Shown piece by piece: positions 7,733-15,517 of a stretch of 64,000 bases of DNA (positions are counted from its first letter, which is position 1; each line of letters starts with the position of its first letter). The translations under genes and the position numbers were made by a program. This DNA is from 2-02-FULL-55-14 sp964473365 (GTDB lineage Bacteria; Bacteroidota; Ignavibacteria; UBA10030): the NCBI GenBank assembly GCA_964473365.1, contig CAYYOV010000014.1, positions 1-64,000 of the forward strand, written 5' to 3'. Under the pieces are notes generated by a model, which saw nothing but the letters and a program-made list of their open reading frames with translations, ran no database searches and was not told the origin of the DNA.

Positions 7733-8775
7733 AGATCGCTGGGGAGGACGATATCGACCACAAACGAACCGCCCTCACGACGGGCGTCGACACTGGCCTC
7801 ACCTGCGGCAATGGCTCGCAGGCGAGCCCGGACGGCTTCGAGTCCGAAGGATGTGCCCCCAGCCGGAGGGCTTTCGGGGTCGAGTGGGTTGGCCACACGA
7901 ACATGCACCTGCGATCCGCGGACCTGTGCGGCGACCTCGATGCATCCGCCGTCGAGCATGCGGGCGATGCCGTGCTTGACCGCATTTTCGATAAGGGGCT
8001 GGAGCAGGAGTGAGGGGACGCGACGCGTCCGAACGTCGTCCGAGATGTTGAAGGACACCATCAGCCGATCGCCGAATCGGACCTTTTCAATCTCGAGGTA
8101 CTGGCGAACGAGCGTCAGTTCCGTCTCGAAGGTCGTCAGCGGTTGGCGGCCAGCATCGACGCTGGCGCGGAAGAATCCGGCCAGACGTTCCGTCATGGTG
8201 CGTGCGGCCGCAGGATCGGCCGTGGTCAGCGCACTGATGGAATTCAGGCTGTTGAAGAGGAAATGCGGGTCGATCTGGGCCCGAAGGGCCTTCAACTCTG
8301 ACTCGCGCGCCAGCAACTGAGATTCAAACGAGTGCCGTTCTGCCTCGCGCGACGATTCAAATGCGGCAAGCAAATAGTGCGTCGCGGCAGCGAGGAGATA
8401 GAGCACGATGCCGCCACCGAACAACAACCGGAGTTCGGTCGAAGCCAGGTTCACCTGCAGGTCCATCATGCCACGAGTGGCGGAGGCCCATCCTTGCAGA
8501 AGGAGGACCAGTCCCGAGCTCGACACAAGCGCCGCCACGATATGGACGCCTACCAGCCGGGATGCTGGAATAGTTGCGATCGGCATGGCGCGCACCAAAT
8601 ACCACGTCGATAGCGAAAAGGCGCCGTACAGGAGGGTAACAGGCAAGATCAGGATAGCAGCCTCGAGCCAGCCGAGGCGTCCGGGTGCAATCAGGACCGT
8701 GAGGAGCGCTCCAATGGAGGTCCATCCACCCAGATACAGCAGGAGTCGTTCGCGACGGGCGAGGAGCGGATGCAT
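7729..8775 (-). CDS. LytS/YehU-type sensor histidine kinase
   Basis: The frame extends to 8922, but I start at the ATG at 8775 (MHPLLARRERLLLY), because upstream residues overlap a strong hairpin and look non-coding. The 348 residues begin with about four membrane spans and no periplasmic sensor domain. A coiled linker follows, then the His_kinase domain with QIDPHFLFNSLN, whose His is the phosphorylation site, and an ATP-binding domain with LQPLIENAVKHG. It transfers phosphate to the LytTR regulator with which it overlaps. It probably senses a membrane or envelope state. Confidence 0.92.
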   Translation of the reverse strand: MHPLLARRERLLLYLGGWTSIGALLTVLIAPGRLGWLEAAILILPVTLLYGAFSLSTWYLVRAMPIATIPASRLVGVHIVAALVSSSGLVLLLQGWASATRGMMDLQVNLASTELRLLFGGGIVLYLLAAATHYLLAAFESSREAERHSFESQLLARESELKALRAQIDPHFLFNSLNSISALTTADPAAARTMTERLAGFFRASVDAGRQPLTTFETELTLVRQYLEIEKVRFGDRLMVSFNISDDVRTRRVPSLLLQPLIENAVKHGIARMLDGGCIEVAAQVRGSQVHVRVANPLDPESPPAGGTSFGLEAVRARLRAIAAGEASVDARREGGSFVVDIVLPSDL

Positions 8776-8872
8776 GAAGGCAAGATACGCGGAAGCTGGC
8801 TGGAAGTCTACGTGTACATCGCCGGCATCAAATGAGAGGAATATCTCCGAAGGATACCAATCGGGTTGAGCA

Positions 8873-8909
8873 TCGCGAGCACGGATGAGATGCGTCTCCG
8901 TGCTCGCGA
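8873..8909 (-). terminator. Strong hairpin between LiaF-like and kinase genes
   Basis: A 13-bp perfect inverted repeat (TCGCGAGCACGGA / TCCGTGCTCGCGA) with an 11-base loop sits 37 bases past the stop of the LiaF-like gene and before the kinase start. No T run follows on either strand, so it may end transcription weakly or act as a processing or pausing structure. Confidence 0.45.
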
Positions 8910-8946
8910 CCTCGCCGCACACTTCATGCGCCTCGGGGAGACGCTT

Positions 8947-9639
8947 CTAGTTCTTGATCTCTACGCCTCCCATCACGACGCTGCCACGGATCACAAGACG
9001 TTTTGTGGAGCCGTGAATGGGCCGGGTCTCGTCAGAGAATCCTCCCATGATGGGCATGCCCTCCAATTGCACGGTCCAGGTTTCGGGGACCTTCAGGCTG
9101 ATGCCACCCCAGATCGCGAACACTTCCAGCACCGCCGCTTCGCGGATATCGGCCTGGCGAAGGTCGAGCTCGCATCCTCCCATGATGGCCGTGATCTTCC
9201 CGCCCCGAAAATCCCGGCTATTGTTGCGCCGCTCGAATCCGCCCATGATCGCCGTGAGGTTAAGGGTCGAATCGTCCGACAGCCCCTTGTCACCCGTCAG
9301 GATCGCGGTCTGGCCGGGTGTCTTGCGATACGACCCCCACAGGACGGCGCCGCCAATGGCGATCAAGACGATCGGCCACCACGTGTGCAGGCTGAACTCG
9401 AACAGGTCGAGATGGTCCAGGAGCAGCACAGTTCCTGCGAGGACCCAGAAGATGGACCAGAACCGATTGCAGGTCGGGTCGAACAGCCGCACGAGACCGT
9501 ATCCGAGAACGAGCGCCGGCCACCACCGCAGATACTGGTCGGCATAGATCAGGTCGAGATTGTCCAGCATGAGGATCACGCCGACGGCGAGGACGATGAG
9601 GCCGAAGACGAGTTGTGCTGAGATCCGATGGGTGTTCAT
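8947..9639 (-). CDS. LiaF-like membrane protein
   Basis: 230 residues; ATG 9639 overlaps the stop of the preceding gene (ATGA). The first 110 residues carry four hydrophobic segments of the LiaI/LiaF-like membrane type (VLAVGVILMLDNLDL, WPALVLGYGL and similar). The C-terminal half is the LiaF beta-rich domain, with the turn motif (I/V)MGG or IWGG at five places (TAIMGGFE, TAIMGGCE, FAIWGGIS, MPIMGGFS and VVMGGVE). In Firmicutes, LiaF inhibits the LiaS kinase of the cell-envelope stress system; in FCB bacteria, similar proteins have no assigned role. The adjacent LytS-type kinase makes an envelope-stress function attractive but unproven. Confidence 0.8.
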   Translation of the reverse strand: MNTHRISAQLVFGLIVLAVGVILMLDNLDLIYADQYLRWWPALVLGYGLVRLFDPTCNRFWSIFWVLAGTVLLLDHLDLFEFSLHTWWPIVLIAIGGAVLWGSYRKTPGQTAILTGDKGLSDDSTLNLTAIMGGFERRNNSRDFRGGKITAIMGGCELDLRQADIREAAVLEVFAIWGGISLKVPETWTVQLEGMPIMGGFSDETRPIHGSTKRLVIRGSVVMGGVEIKN

Positions 9640-10010
9640 GACACGACTCCTTCTTGCCGGTCTTCCTTCGGCTTACGCGGCAGGAGCGATTTCCAAATGA
9701 CGCTGATGCCCCATGCGATGATGAGGAACGGCCACGAATCGCTGAAGTGAAGTCCCCAAATGTGATTGAGGGAAACGAACAGCCAGAGCCCGATGAAGAG
9801 CAGCCACACGCCACTGCCCACATCGTCACGGTCTTTGGCGTTGACTACTTTCTGGATGCCGAGGAGAACGAGGATGAACGGCCAGTACTTCCAGATCGGG
9901 CCGATCTCGAGATAGTACAGGTTGTCGGCCAGGAAGAGCACTCCCATGCCGATGAGCAGGAGGCCGAGGAACAACTGGCCTCCGAAACGAGATGACGTGC
10001 CGCGGGACAT
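9636..10010 (-). CDS. LiaI/LiaF-like small membrane protein
   Basis: Start ATG 10010 (MSRGTSSRFGG) has GGAGG upstream; the longer open frame has no such site. The 124 residues contain four hydrophobic segments, with the LLLIGMGVLFLADNLYYL and PFILVLLGI motifs of the LiaI-LiaF-like transmembrane domain (DUF5668). They end in a basic tail. It resembles the N-terminal half of the next gene product and is translationally coupled to it, so the two probably work as a complex or arose by duplication. Confidence 0.78.
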   Translation of the reverse strand: MSRGTSSRFGGQLFLGLLLIGMGVLFLADNLYYLEIGPIWKYWPFILVLLGIQKVVNAKDRDDVGSGVWLLFIGLWLFVSLNHIWGLHFSDSWPFLIIAWGISVIWKSLLPRKPKEDRQEGVVS

Positions 10011-10123
10011 GCGAACCTCCGAAGTGTGAAGTGCATGGACCAACATACAGCAGAAATGCTCAGATGTTGCGCGGGAATCGGCGAACGGCGGTTACGCGTC
10101 GGTCAACGGAGGATGGTTGATGC

Positions 10124-11005
10124 TCAGAGGTCGTCGATGGTCTTCGGCCAGTCTTCCTTCAGAAGCCTCGAGAGCGACCGGTCGGCGAGAATCCGCCCGT
10201 TGGTCTGGCAGCGTGGGCAGTAATTGCACTCATTCTCAGCGTACACGATGCGCTGGATGACGGTGCCGCAATTCGGGCACGGCTTCCCGAACCGACCGTG
10301 GACGGCCATGTCCGGCCGGAAGGCCGTCACCTTTGCCGGGAATGCGCCGTTCGCCTCCTCACGCAATCGCGCTGTCCACTCGGCCAGGACGGACCGTGTG
10401 GAATCGAAGAGACGCCGCGCTTCACCATCTGCCAGATTCTGAGAACGCGCCAAAGGTGAGAGCCGGGCATGGTGCAAGATCTCGTCGCTGTAGGCGTTCC
10501 CGATGCCGCTGAACAAACGAGGATCGGTCAGACATCGTTTGAGTGTATGCTGTTCGCGTCGGAGTTGTTCGTGGAATTGCTCATACGTCGCTTCTCCGAT
10601 CTCCAGGCCACCTCGATCGAAAGCCCGAAGCGATCCTTCACCACGGACCAGATGCAGCGACGCACGTTTCTTCGATGAGGCCTCCGTGACGAGGAGCGAT
10701 CCGCCCTCGACGTCGAACGCGGCGAGGCCGATCTTTCCCGGTGGCCGTGCACCCGGCTTAGCCCACCGGAGACGACCGGCCACCATGAGATGCAGTATCG
10801 CGTGCAGGTCGCCATCGAGATCGATGATGATCTGTTTCCCGAGGCGGCGGATGCCGGTGATCGTCCGGTCCGCAGTCGCCTCGATCGGCGGATCGACGGA
10901 TCGGAGGAGGAATGGGCTGAACAAGCGGATCGATCGGAGCTTTTTCCCCGCAAGACGATCCGACAGCGCCTCAACGTAGAGGGCAATGTCCGGGAGTTCA
11001 GGCAT
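10124..11005 (-). CDS. Fpg/Nei-family DNA glycosylase/AP lyase
   Basis: 293 residues beginning MPELPDI; after Met removal, Pro would be the catalytic N-terminal amine that forms the Schiff base with damaged DNA. The following Glu is retained, and the usual second Glu is Asp. The middle contains the helix-two-turns-helix with FSGIGNAYSDEIL, and the C terminus has the zinc finger CPNCGTVIQR...CNYCPRCQTNGRI (Cys at four positions). The enzyme removes oxidised bases and nicks the strand. The sequence sits between MutM and endonuclease VIII-like types, so I do not assign a gene symbol. Confidence 0.88.
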   Translation of the reverse strand: MPELPDIALYVEALSDRLAGKKLRSIRLFSPFLLRSVDPPIEATADRTITGIRRLGKQIIIDLDGDLHAILHLMVAGRLRWAKPGARPPGKIGLAAFDVEGGSLLVTEASSKKRASLHLVRGEGSLRAFDRGGLEIGEATYEQFHEQLRREQHTLKRCLTDPRLFSGIGNAYSDEILHHARLSPLARSQNLADGEARRLFDSTRSVLAEWTARLREEANGAFPAKVTAFRPDMAVHGRFGKPCPNCGTVIQRIVYAENECNYCPRCQTNGRILADRSLSRLLKEDWPKTIDDL

Positions 11006-11019
11006 AGCTGCCTGTCCGA

Positions 11020-11973
11020 TCAGACGCGACGGACCGTCGTCGATCGCTCCGGCGGCGAAGGCGCGGCAGTCTGTTGGAGGATCTCCGTGAACGAGCGGAG
11101 GAGAAGCGTTTCGTCAGAAGGCAACGTGACATTGTGAAGGAGATACCAATGCTCGGTGTGGCTTGTCGTCTCACCCGGCTTGAGCGTACTGAGACCACCG
11201 AGGCTCTCCATTTCGAGCATCCGGGCATTTGTGAAGAACTCCGCGTTGACGCCGAAATCGGGATAGACGGCGGACGGGTCGTATGGAAAACGTTTCACAA
11301 AAAGGCGGTTTGTGTTATGGTAAGCGGCCCATCCTTGGGTTACGAGCGCCCCAAACTTCTGTGGGATCGTTGCGGACGTGTCCTGCCGGAGGAACACGAA
11401 GTGCCGACCCCAATTCCACCGGGGGTCGGTCATGTCCGTGTAATGCCACAGCGAAAGGGGTCGTGCCGGGAGGACCTTTTCAGGATGCGGGATGGGACGT
11501 TCGTGCGGAATGATCGCCGTTCCGCCGGCGGCCATAACACTCAAGGCCCAGGGGGCGAGTTCCACAGGTGTACGTCCAACGTTCTTCAGGAGATGTTCGA
11601 CCCGGACACCTGTTGAAGAAGGAAGAAACGAGATGCGCAGGGACTTCTGGAGGGCGGTCCCGGCCTCTGCGGCGGGAGTAAACAGGGCCACATCCTCCTC
11701 TTCCTTCACGAGTACTACGGGTCCATTATCCGGATGATCGGTCCAGCCCTTGGTCTCGGGAGCGACCCATAGTCGGTGTCCGCCATACGAACGGTAGATC
11801 GATTCGCCGGACTTTCCCATCTGGTCGGAGTATTCGACGAATTCATTCGGGCCATCGATGAACCCGAAGCGGATGACGCGTGGGCCCACCTCGAGCGTGA
11901 CAAGGAGGTCGACAGTCCCGTTGGAGAGACGGGCGCAGCGGGACCATCCCTGGTACGGTATGATGGAGATCAT
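11020..11973 (-). CDS. DUF4380-like / galactose-mutarotase-fold protein
   Basis: 317 residues with no signal peptide. The early segment LSNGTVDLLVTLEVGPRVIRFGF and later GGHRLWVAPE, HLLKNVG, ELAPWALSVMA and HTEHWYL are typical of DUF4380-like or aldose-epimerase-like beta-sandwich proteins that bind sugars. Their catalytic residues are not defined well enough to name a substrate. It is encoded 14 bases upstream of the DNA glycosylase gene and is probably co-transcribed, without an obvious functional link. Confidence 0.65.
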   Translation of the reverse strand: MISIIPYQGWSRCARLSNGTVDLLVTLEVGPRVIRFGFIDGPNEFVEYSDQMGKSGESIYRSYGGHRLWVAPETKGWTDHPDNGPVVLVKEEEDVALFTPAAEAGTALQKSLRISFLPSSTGVRVEHLLKNVGRTPVELAPWALSVMAAGGTAIIPHERPIPHPEKVLPARPLSLWHYTDMTDPRWNWGRHFVFLRQDTSATIPQKFGALVTQGWAAYHNTNRLFVKRFPYDPSAVYPDFGVNAEFFTNARMLEMESLGGLSTLKPGETTSHTEHWYLLHNVTLPSDETLLLRSFTEILQQTAAPSPPERSTTVRRV

Positions 11974-12024
11974 AACGGCTACGACAGGGTGGTTGGGGGT
12001 CTGGGGCGTTGGGCGGGAACCCGA

Positions 12025-12342
12025 TCAGCTTTTCAAGCGTACGGCCGTTCCTGACGCGCTGACCATGAGCATACTATTACCGACGGTCTCGTAGTCGAGG
12101 TCGATGCCGATGACCGCGTTGGCGCCCAGGCGCGTGGCCTGTTCGGACATCTCCTGCAGAGCGATCTCCTTCGCCTTGCGAAGTTCGTTCTCGTAGGCAG
12201 CCGAACGTCCGCCGACGATATCGCGAATACCGGCAAGGACGTCGCGGAAGATGTTGGCACCCAGAATGGCTTCGCCCGTGACGAGGCCGAGGTACGCCTC
12301 GGCTGGCTTTCCTTCAACGATGGAAGTGGTCGTAAGGAGCAT
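12025..12342 (-). CDS. YbjQ-family (heavy-metal-binding domain) protein
   Basis: 105 residues matching the YbjQ / UPF0145 family over the full length: MLLTTTSIVEGK, YLGLVTGEAILGANI, the AAYENELRKAKEIALQEM helix and GANAVIGIDLDYETVG. The family forms small cytoplasmic pentamers and was named for a supposed metal-binding role, with no proven function. It stands alone on its strand between the mutarotase-fold gene and the nucleotidyltransferase gene. Confidence 0.9.
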   Translation of the reverse strand: MLLTTTSIVEGKPAEAYLGLVTGEAILGANIFRDVLAGIRDIVGGRSAAYENELRKAKEIALQEMSEQATRLGANAVIGIDLDYETVGNSMLMVSASGTAVRLKS

Positions 12343-12438
12343 GGCTCTTCGGAAAGGTTGTGATGAGAGATCGGACCGTCCTGGGACGGGTCCGCAACGG
12401 GGCTTCTGTATCTTCTCGTCAATCGATCATGAACACCA

Positions 12439-13035
12439 TCATCGCTCGTTCACTCGTTTCCAGTCGTCTTCCGTATCGACGTCGATGCCTGCAGCCGGAA
12501 AATCGACGTAGGCAGTATCCTCAACCCGGAGCAGCATTACGACCTCGGCGCCGGCATCTCCTCGCAGGTTGCCGATGTCCTGGAAGTAGCGCCTCGTGAA
12601 CAAGGCCGGGGCTCCAGGCATCCCTTTGACCCGGGTGGCCACGAGACCCTTACGCCGCGTGCGTTGGGTGTCGATAAGCGTGTTCAGATGATCGCTCGAG
12701 ACCCGAGGCTGATCGGCCAGCATGAAAATGACGCTGTCAACGTCGTTCGGAACGGTCGCCAATCCTGCCTGGATCGAAGTGCTGAGTCCACCGCTCCAGT
12801 GTTGGTGATCCACAACCGTAACGATCAGGCCCGAGACCTGATCCCGGATCACGTCTGCATGTGCGCCGAGAACGACGCGCACGTGGCGAGCGTTCGAGGC
12901 GATGGCTTGTTCGGCCAGATAGCGCAGGAGTGTGGAGCCATGGTAGGGCAGGAGTTGTTTCGGACGCCCGAATCGGGCGGAGGGTCCGGCGGCGAGGAGG
13001 ATCACCTCGGTGGTCTGTACGGGTTCGGTCGGCAT
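12439..13035 (-). CDS. MobA/MocA-like NTP transferase
   Basis: 198 residues with a Rossmann-like nucleotidyltransferase fold. The N-terminal LLAAGPSARFGRPKQLLP is the NTP-binding loop (LAAGxSxRxGxxK), and FMLADQPRVS carries the metal-binding Asp seen as ADQP in MocA. MocA-type enzymes add CMP to molybdopterin for xanthine-dehydrogenase-family enzymes, and a similar protein maturates other cofactors. No such hydroxylase is in the window. The true MobA-like guanylyltransferase is encoded separately at 45307. The start shares one base with the stop of pepF (TGATG). Confidence 0.82.
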   Translation of the reverse strand: MPTEPVQTTEVILLAAGPSARFGRPKQLLPYHGSTLLRYLAEQAIASNARHVRVVLGAHADVIRDQVSGLIVTVVDHQHWSGGLSTSIQAGLATVPNDVDSVIFMLADQPRVSSDHLNTLIDTQRTRRKGLVATRVKGMPGAPALFTRRYFQDIGNLRGDAGAEVVMLLRVEDTAYVDFPAAGIDVDTEDDWKRVNER

Positions 13036-14891
13036 CAGCGTCCCATCCGTGTGAGGAGCGTTTCGATATCGTCCATGATCCGGTTCATACGTCGCATCGT
13101 GGCAGCGAGCGGCTCGTCGGAGGTCATGTCGACGCCGGCGGTCCGAAGCTGCTCGATCGGATACTCGGAACCACCGGAGGCCAGCAGGGCCGTGTATCTG
13201 CGCGTCGTGTCGCGATCACCGGACAAGACGCGCTCCGCCAGCAACGATGACGCAGTATACGACGTTGCGTACTGATAGACGTAGAAGTTATAATAAAAAT
13301 GTGGGATGTAGGCCCATTCCGCCTGGATCTCATCATCCACGACGCAGACCCCGTCCGCGTGTCCGTACGCCTCCTCGACGATGCTTCGGTACATCGCGCT
13401 GAAGTCGTCGCCCGTCAGGGCCTCTCCCTGTTCCGTTCGTTGGTGCATACGCAGCTCGAATTCGGCGAACTGGGTCTGGCGGAACACGGTTCCTTTCATC
13501 CCCTCCAGCTCGTGCCCGAGAAGGGACAGGCGTACGGCGTCGTCGTCGATGGTCTTGAGCATGTGGTCGATCAAGAGTGCTTCGTTGAACGTCGATGCGA
13601 CCTCGGCGACGAAGATCGTGTAGTGGGACCGGATCCACGGTTGGGCGGCATTGGCGTAGTACGAATGCATCGTATGTCCCAGCTCGTGCGTCAGCGTGCT
13701 CACGTCATCGTACTTGCCGTTGTAGTTCATCAGGATATAGGGGTGGGCATCGTAGGCCGACCCGTTGGAATAGGCTCCCGACCGCTTGCCCGGCGTCGGA
13801 TAGAGGTCCACCCAGCGTTCCGTGAAGACCCGCTTCGTCACACGCCGATAATCATCACCCAGCGGCTCGAGTGACGCCAGGATGTGCTCCTGGGCCTCCT
13901 CCACGCCGAACGTCAGGGGAACGTCTGCCAGCAGCGGAGCATAGAGGTCGTAGTAGTGCAGTCGCTCGACGCCGAGGATCCTCCGCCGAAGGCGCAGATA
14001 GCGATGGAAGGTCGAACGATGCGAACGAACGCCGTCAATCAGTCGATGGACGACCTCCACCGGGATCCGGTGTGCGTCAAGGGCGGCCTCCAGACACGAC
14101 CCATACCGGCGGGCCCGCTGGTAGAACATGTTCTTCTTGATCTCGGCGCTCAATTGTACGCCAAAGGTCCGGCGGTAGTCGTACAACCGGGCGAAGAAGC
14201 TTTTCATGACCGTCTGCCGATCGGACCGTACCACACTCGCGCGATGCAGCGAGTACGCGGCCGGGGTCAGACGCACCGATTGGCCGGTCGAAAGGTCGAC
14301 GTCGGGGTAGGGGAACTCGGAGTTCGAGAAGATGCTGTTGATGTCCTGCGGCCCGGAGGCCATGAGAGCTGCATCTGCGATGATCTTCTCCTCCGCGGCG
14401 GTTCCGGTATGCTCACGGCGGCGAAGCAGATCGAGCAGGAAGAACCCGTAGGGCTCGAGTCCCGGGTGCGTGTCGAGCATCGACCGGATGGTCGCATCCC
14501 CCAGCCCGAGAAGCTCCGGCTCCAGGAACGCCGTCTGTGAGCCGACGTCTGCGTACGTCTGCTGGATCTCTTGCTGAAGCGCGAGCATCGACGAATCGCG
14601 CGTGTCTTCGTCCGATGCCATGCCCGCGTAGGCGGCCAGAGAGGCGAGCCGTCGACCGATCTCACTGTACAGATCCAGACACTCCTGAACGGTCTGCGCC
14701 CCTGAAGAGAGCCGGTCCCGAAACCGAACAAGCTCCGGGATACGGCGAACCAAATCCTGCTTTTCGGCGCGCCAGGCGTCGACAGATGGGAAAAGATGGG
14801 TCAGGTCCCACTGGTAGCGAGCCGGGATCTGTGATCGGTCGGTAAATATCGGCACACCGGGTTGTTCGATGGCGAGAAGAGGCGAACGCAT
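13035..14891 (-). CDS. pepF: Oligoendopeptidase F (M3 family)
   Basis: 618 residues, the usual PepF length of about 600. The zinc site is HELGHTMHS near residue 400 (HExxH with a downstream Glu in FNEALL). The N-terminal half holds the M3B helical domain with an opening PARYQWDLTHLFPS, characteristic of PepF. No signal peptide, so it is a cytoplasmic peptidase that degrades short peptides. It is followed by the nucleotidyltransferase gene with a one-base overlap. Confidence 0.93.
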   Translation of the reverse strand: MRSPLLAIEQPGVPIFTDRSQIPARYQWDLTHLFPSVDAWRAEKQDLVRRIPELVRFRDRLSSGAQTVQECLDLYSEIGRRLASLAAYAGMASDEDTRDSSMLALQQEIQQTYADVGSQTAFLEPELLGLGDATIRSMLDTHPGLEPYGFFLLDLLRRREHTGTAAEEKIIADAALMASGPQDINSIFSNSEFPYPDVDLSTGQSVRLTPAAYSLHRASVVRSDRQTVMKSFFARLYDYRRTFGVQLSAEIKKNMFYQRARRYGSCLEAALDAHRIPVEVVHRLIDGVRSHRSTFHRYLRLRRRILGVERLHYYDLYAPLLADVPLTFGVEEAQEHILASLEPLGDDYRRVTKRVFTERWVDLYPTPGKRSGAYSNGSAYDAHPYILMNYNGKYDDVSTLTHELGHTMHSYYANAAQPWIRSHYTIFVAEVASTFNEALLIDHMLKTIDDDAVRLSLLGHELEGMKGTVFRQTQFAEFELRMHQRTEQGEALTGDDFSAMYRSIVEEAYGHADGVCVVDDEIQAEWAYIPHFYYNFYVYQYATSYTASSLLAERVLSGDRDTTRRYTALLASGGSEYPIEQLRTAGVDMTSDEPLAATMRRMNRIMDDIETLLTRMGR

Positions 14892-14954
14892 GAGGTCAGG
14901 GCAGAATCTCTGAAAGGACGGCTACAGAAGAAAGATACAGGACACCGCTGGCAT

Positions 14955-15344
14955 TTACAATGCAGGACCGCCGGACTGCAGCCACGCGTCCGCCTCGCGA
15001 GCGTTGCGGAACGCGCGAATGGCAAACGAACCCCCATGCCGGAGTGATTCGTACATACGTGCGATCCCGAACATCACGTCGCCTGGCGCCACGATGGCCC
15101 AACGTGTCCCGCGGAACAGCTCCTCCACCTGGGTGACGCGGTCGGAAATGCGCCGGACCTCATCGAACGTGATGGATGCGGAAGCGATCCGGGATGAGTC
15201 GATGATCCCATTCCTACCGCGGATCTCCATTCCGGCCTTTGAAAGGTCATCGATCAGCCGCAGGAAATCATCGAGACCGATCGTTCCCGTTCCGTCGATG
15301 ACGACGAGGCCGCGTGATGGCTCAATGTTCACGGTCAAGGGCAT
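14955..15344 (-). CDS. STAS/SpoIIAA-like domain protein
   Basis: 129 residues, start ATG with GGAG upstream. The pattern of an N-terminal beta-strand (LVVIDGTGTIGLDDFLRLID), a central NGIIDSSRI strand-turn and amphipathic helices resembles SpoIIAA/STAS-like proteins of about 125 residues found in Bacteroidota and Proteobacteria. No phosphorylatable Ser is obvious beyond the DSS turn. Function unknown; possibly a signalling adaptor. Single gene between hexosaminidase and pepF. Confidence 0.5.
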   Translation of the reverse strand: MPLTVNIEPSRGLVVIDGTGTIGLDDFLRLIDDLSKAGMEIRGRNGIIDSSRIASASITFDEVRRISDRVTQVEELFRGTRWAIVAPGDVMFGIARMYESLRHGGSFAIRAFRNAREADAWLQSGGPAL

Positions 15345-15390
15345 GCCTTCGCTCCGATCTCTCCTGAGGGAGTCAGCCTAGAACGTCAAA

Positions 15391-15419
15391 GCCCCGGCGT
15401 TCGATCGAGCGTCCAGGGC
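15391..15419 (-). terminator. Likely terminator after the hexosaminidase gene
   Basis: On the minus strand, GCCCTGG and CCGGGGC pair (one G-T pair) with a further CG/CG pair and a loop, followed by TTTGACGTTC. It lies about 100 bases past the hexosaminidase stop. The T tail is weak. Confidence 0.4.
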
Positions 15420-15517
15420 CTCCGGGCATACTCCACCGCAGTTCCTCCCCAGGAATAGGCATGCCACATTCGGAAACTACGCTGCAACATCGCCGATGTC
15501 AAGCCGTCGATGAGGAC

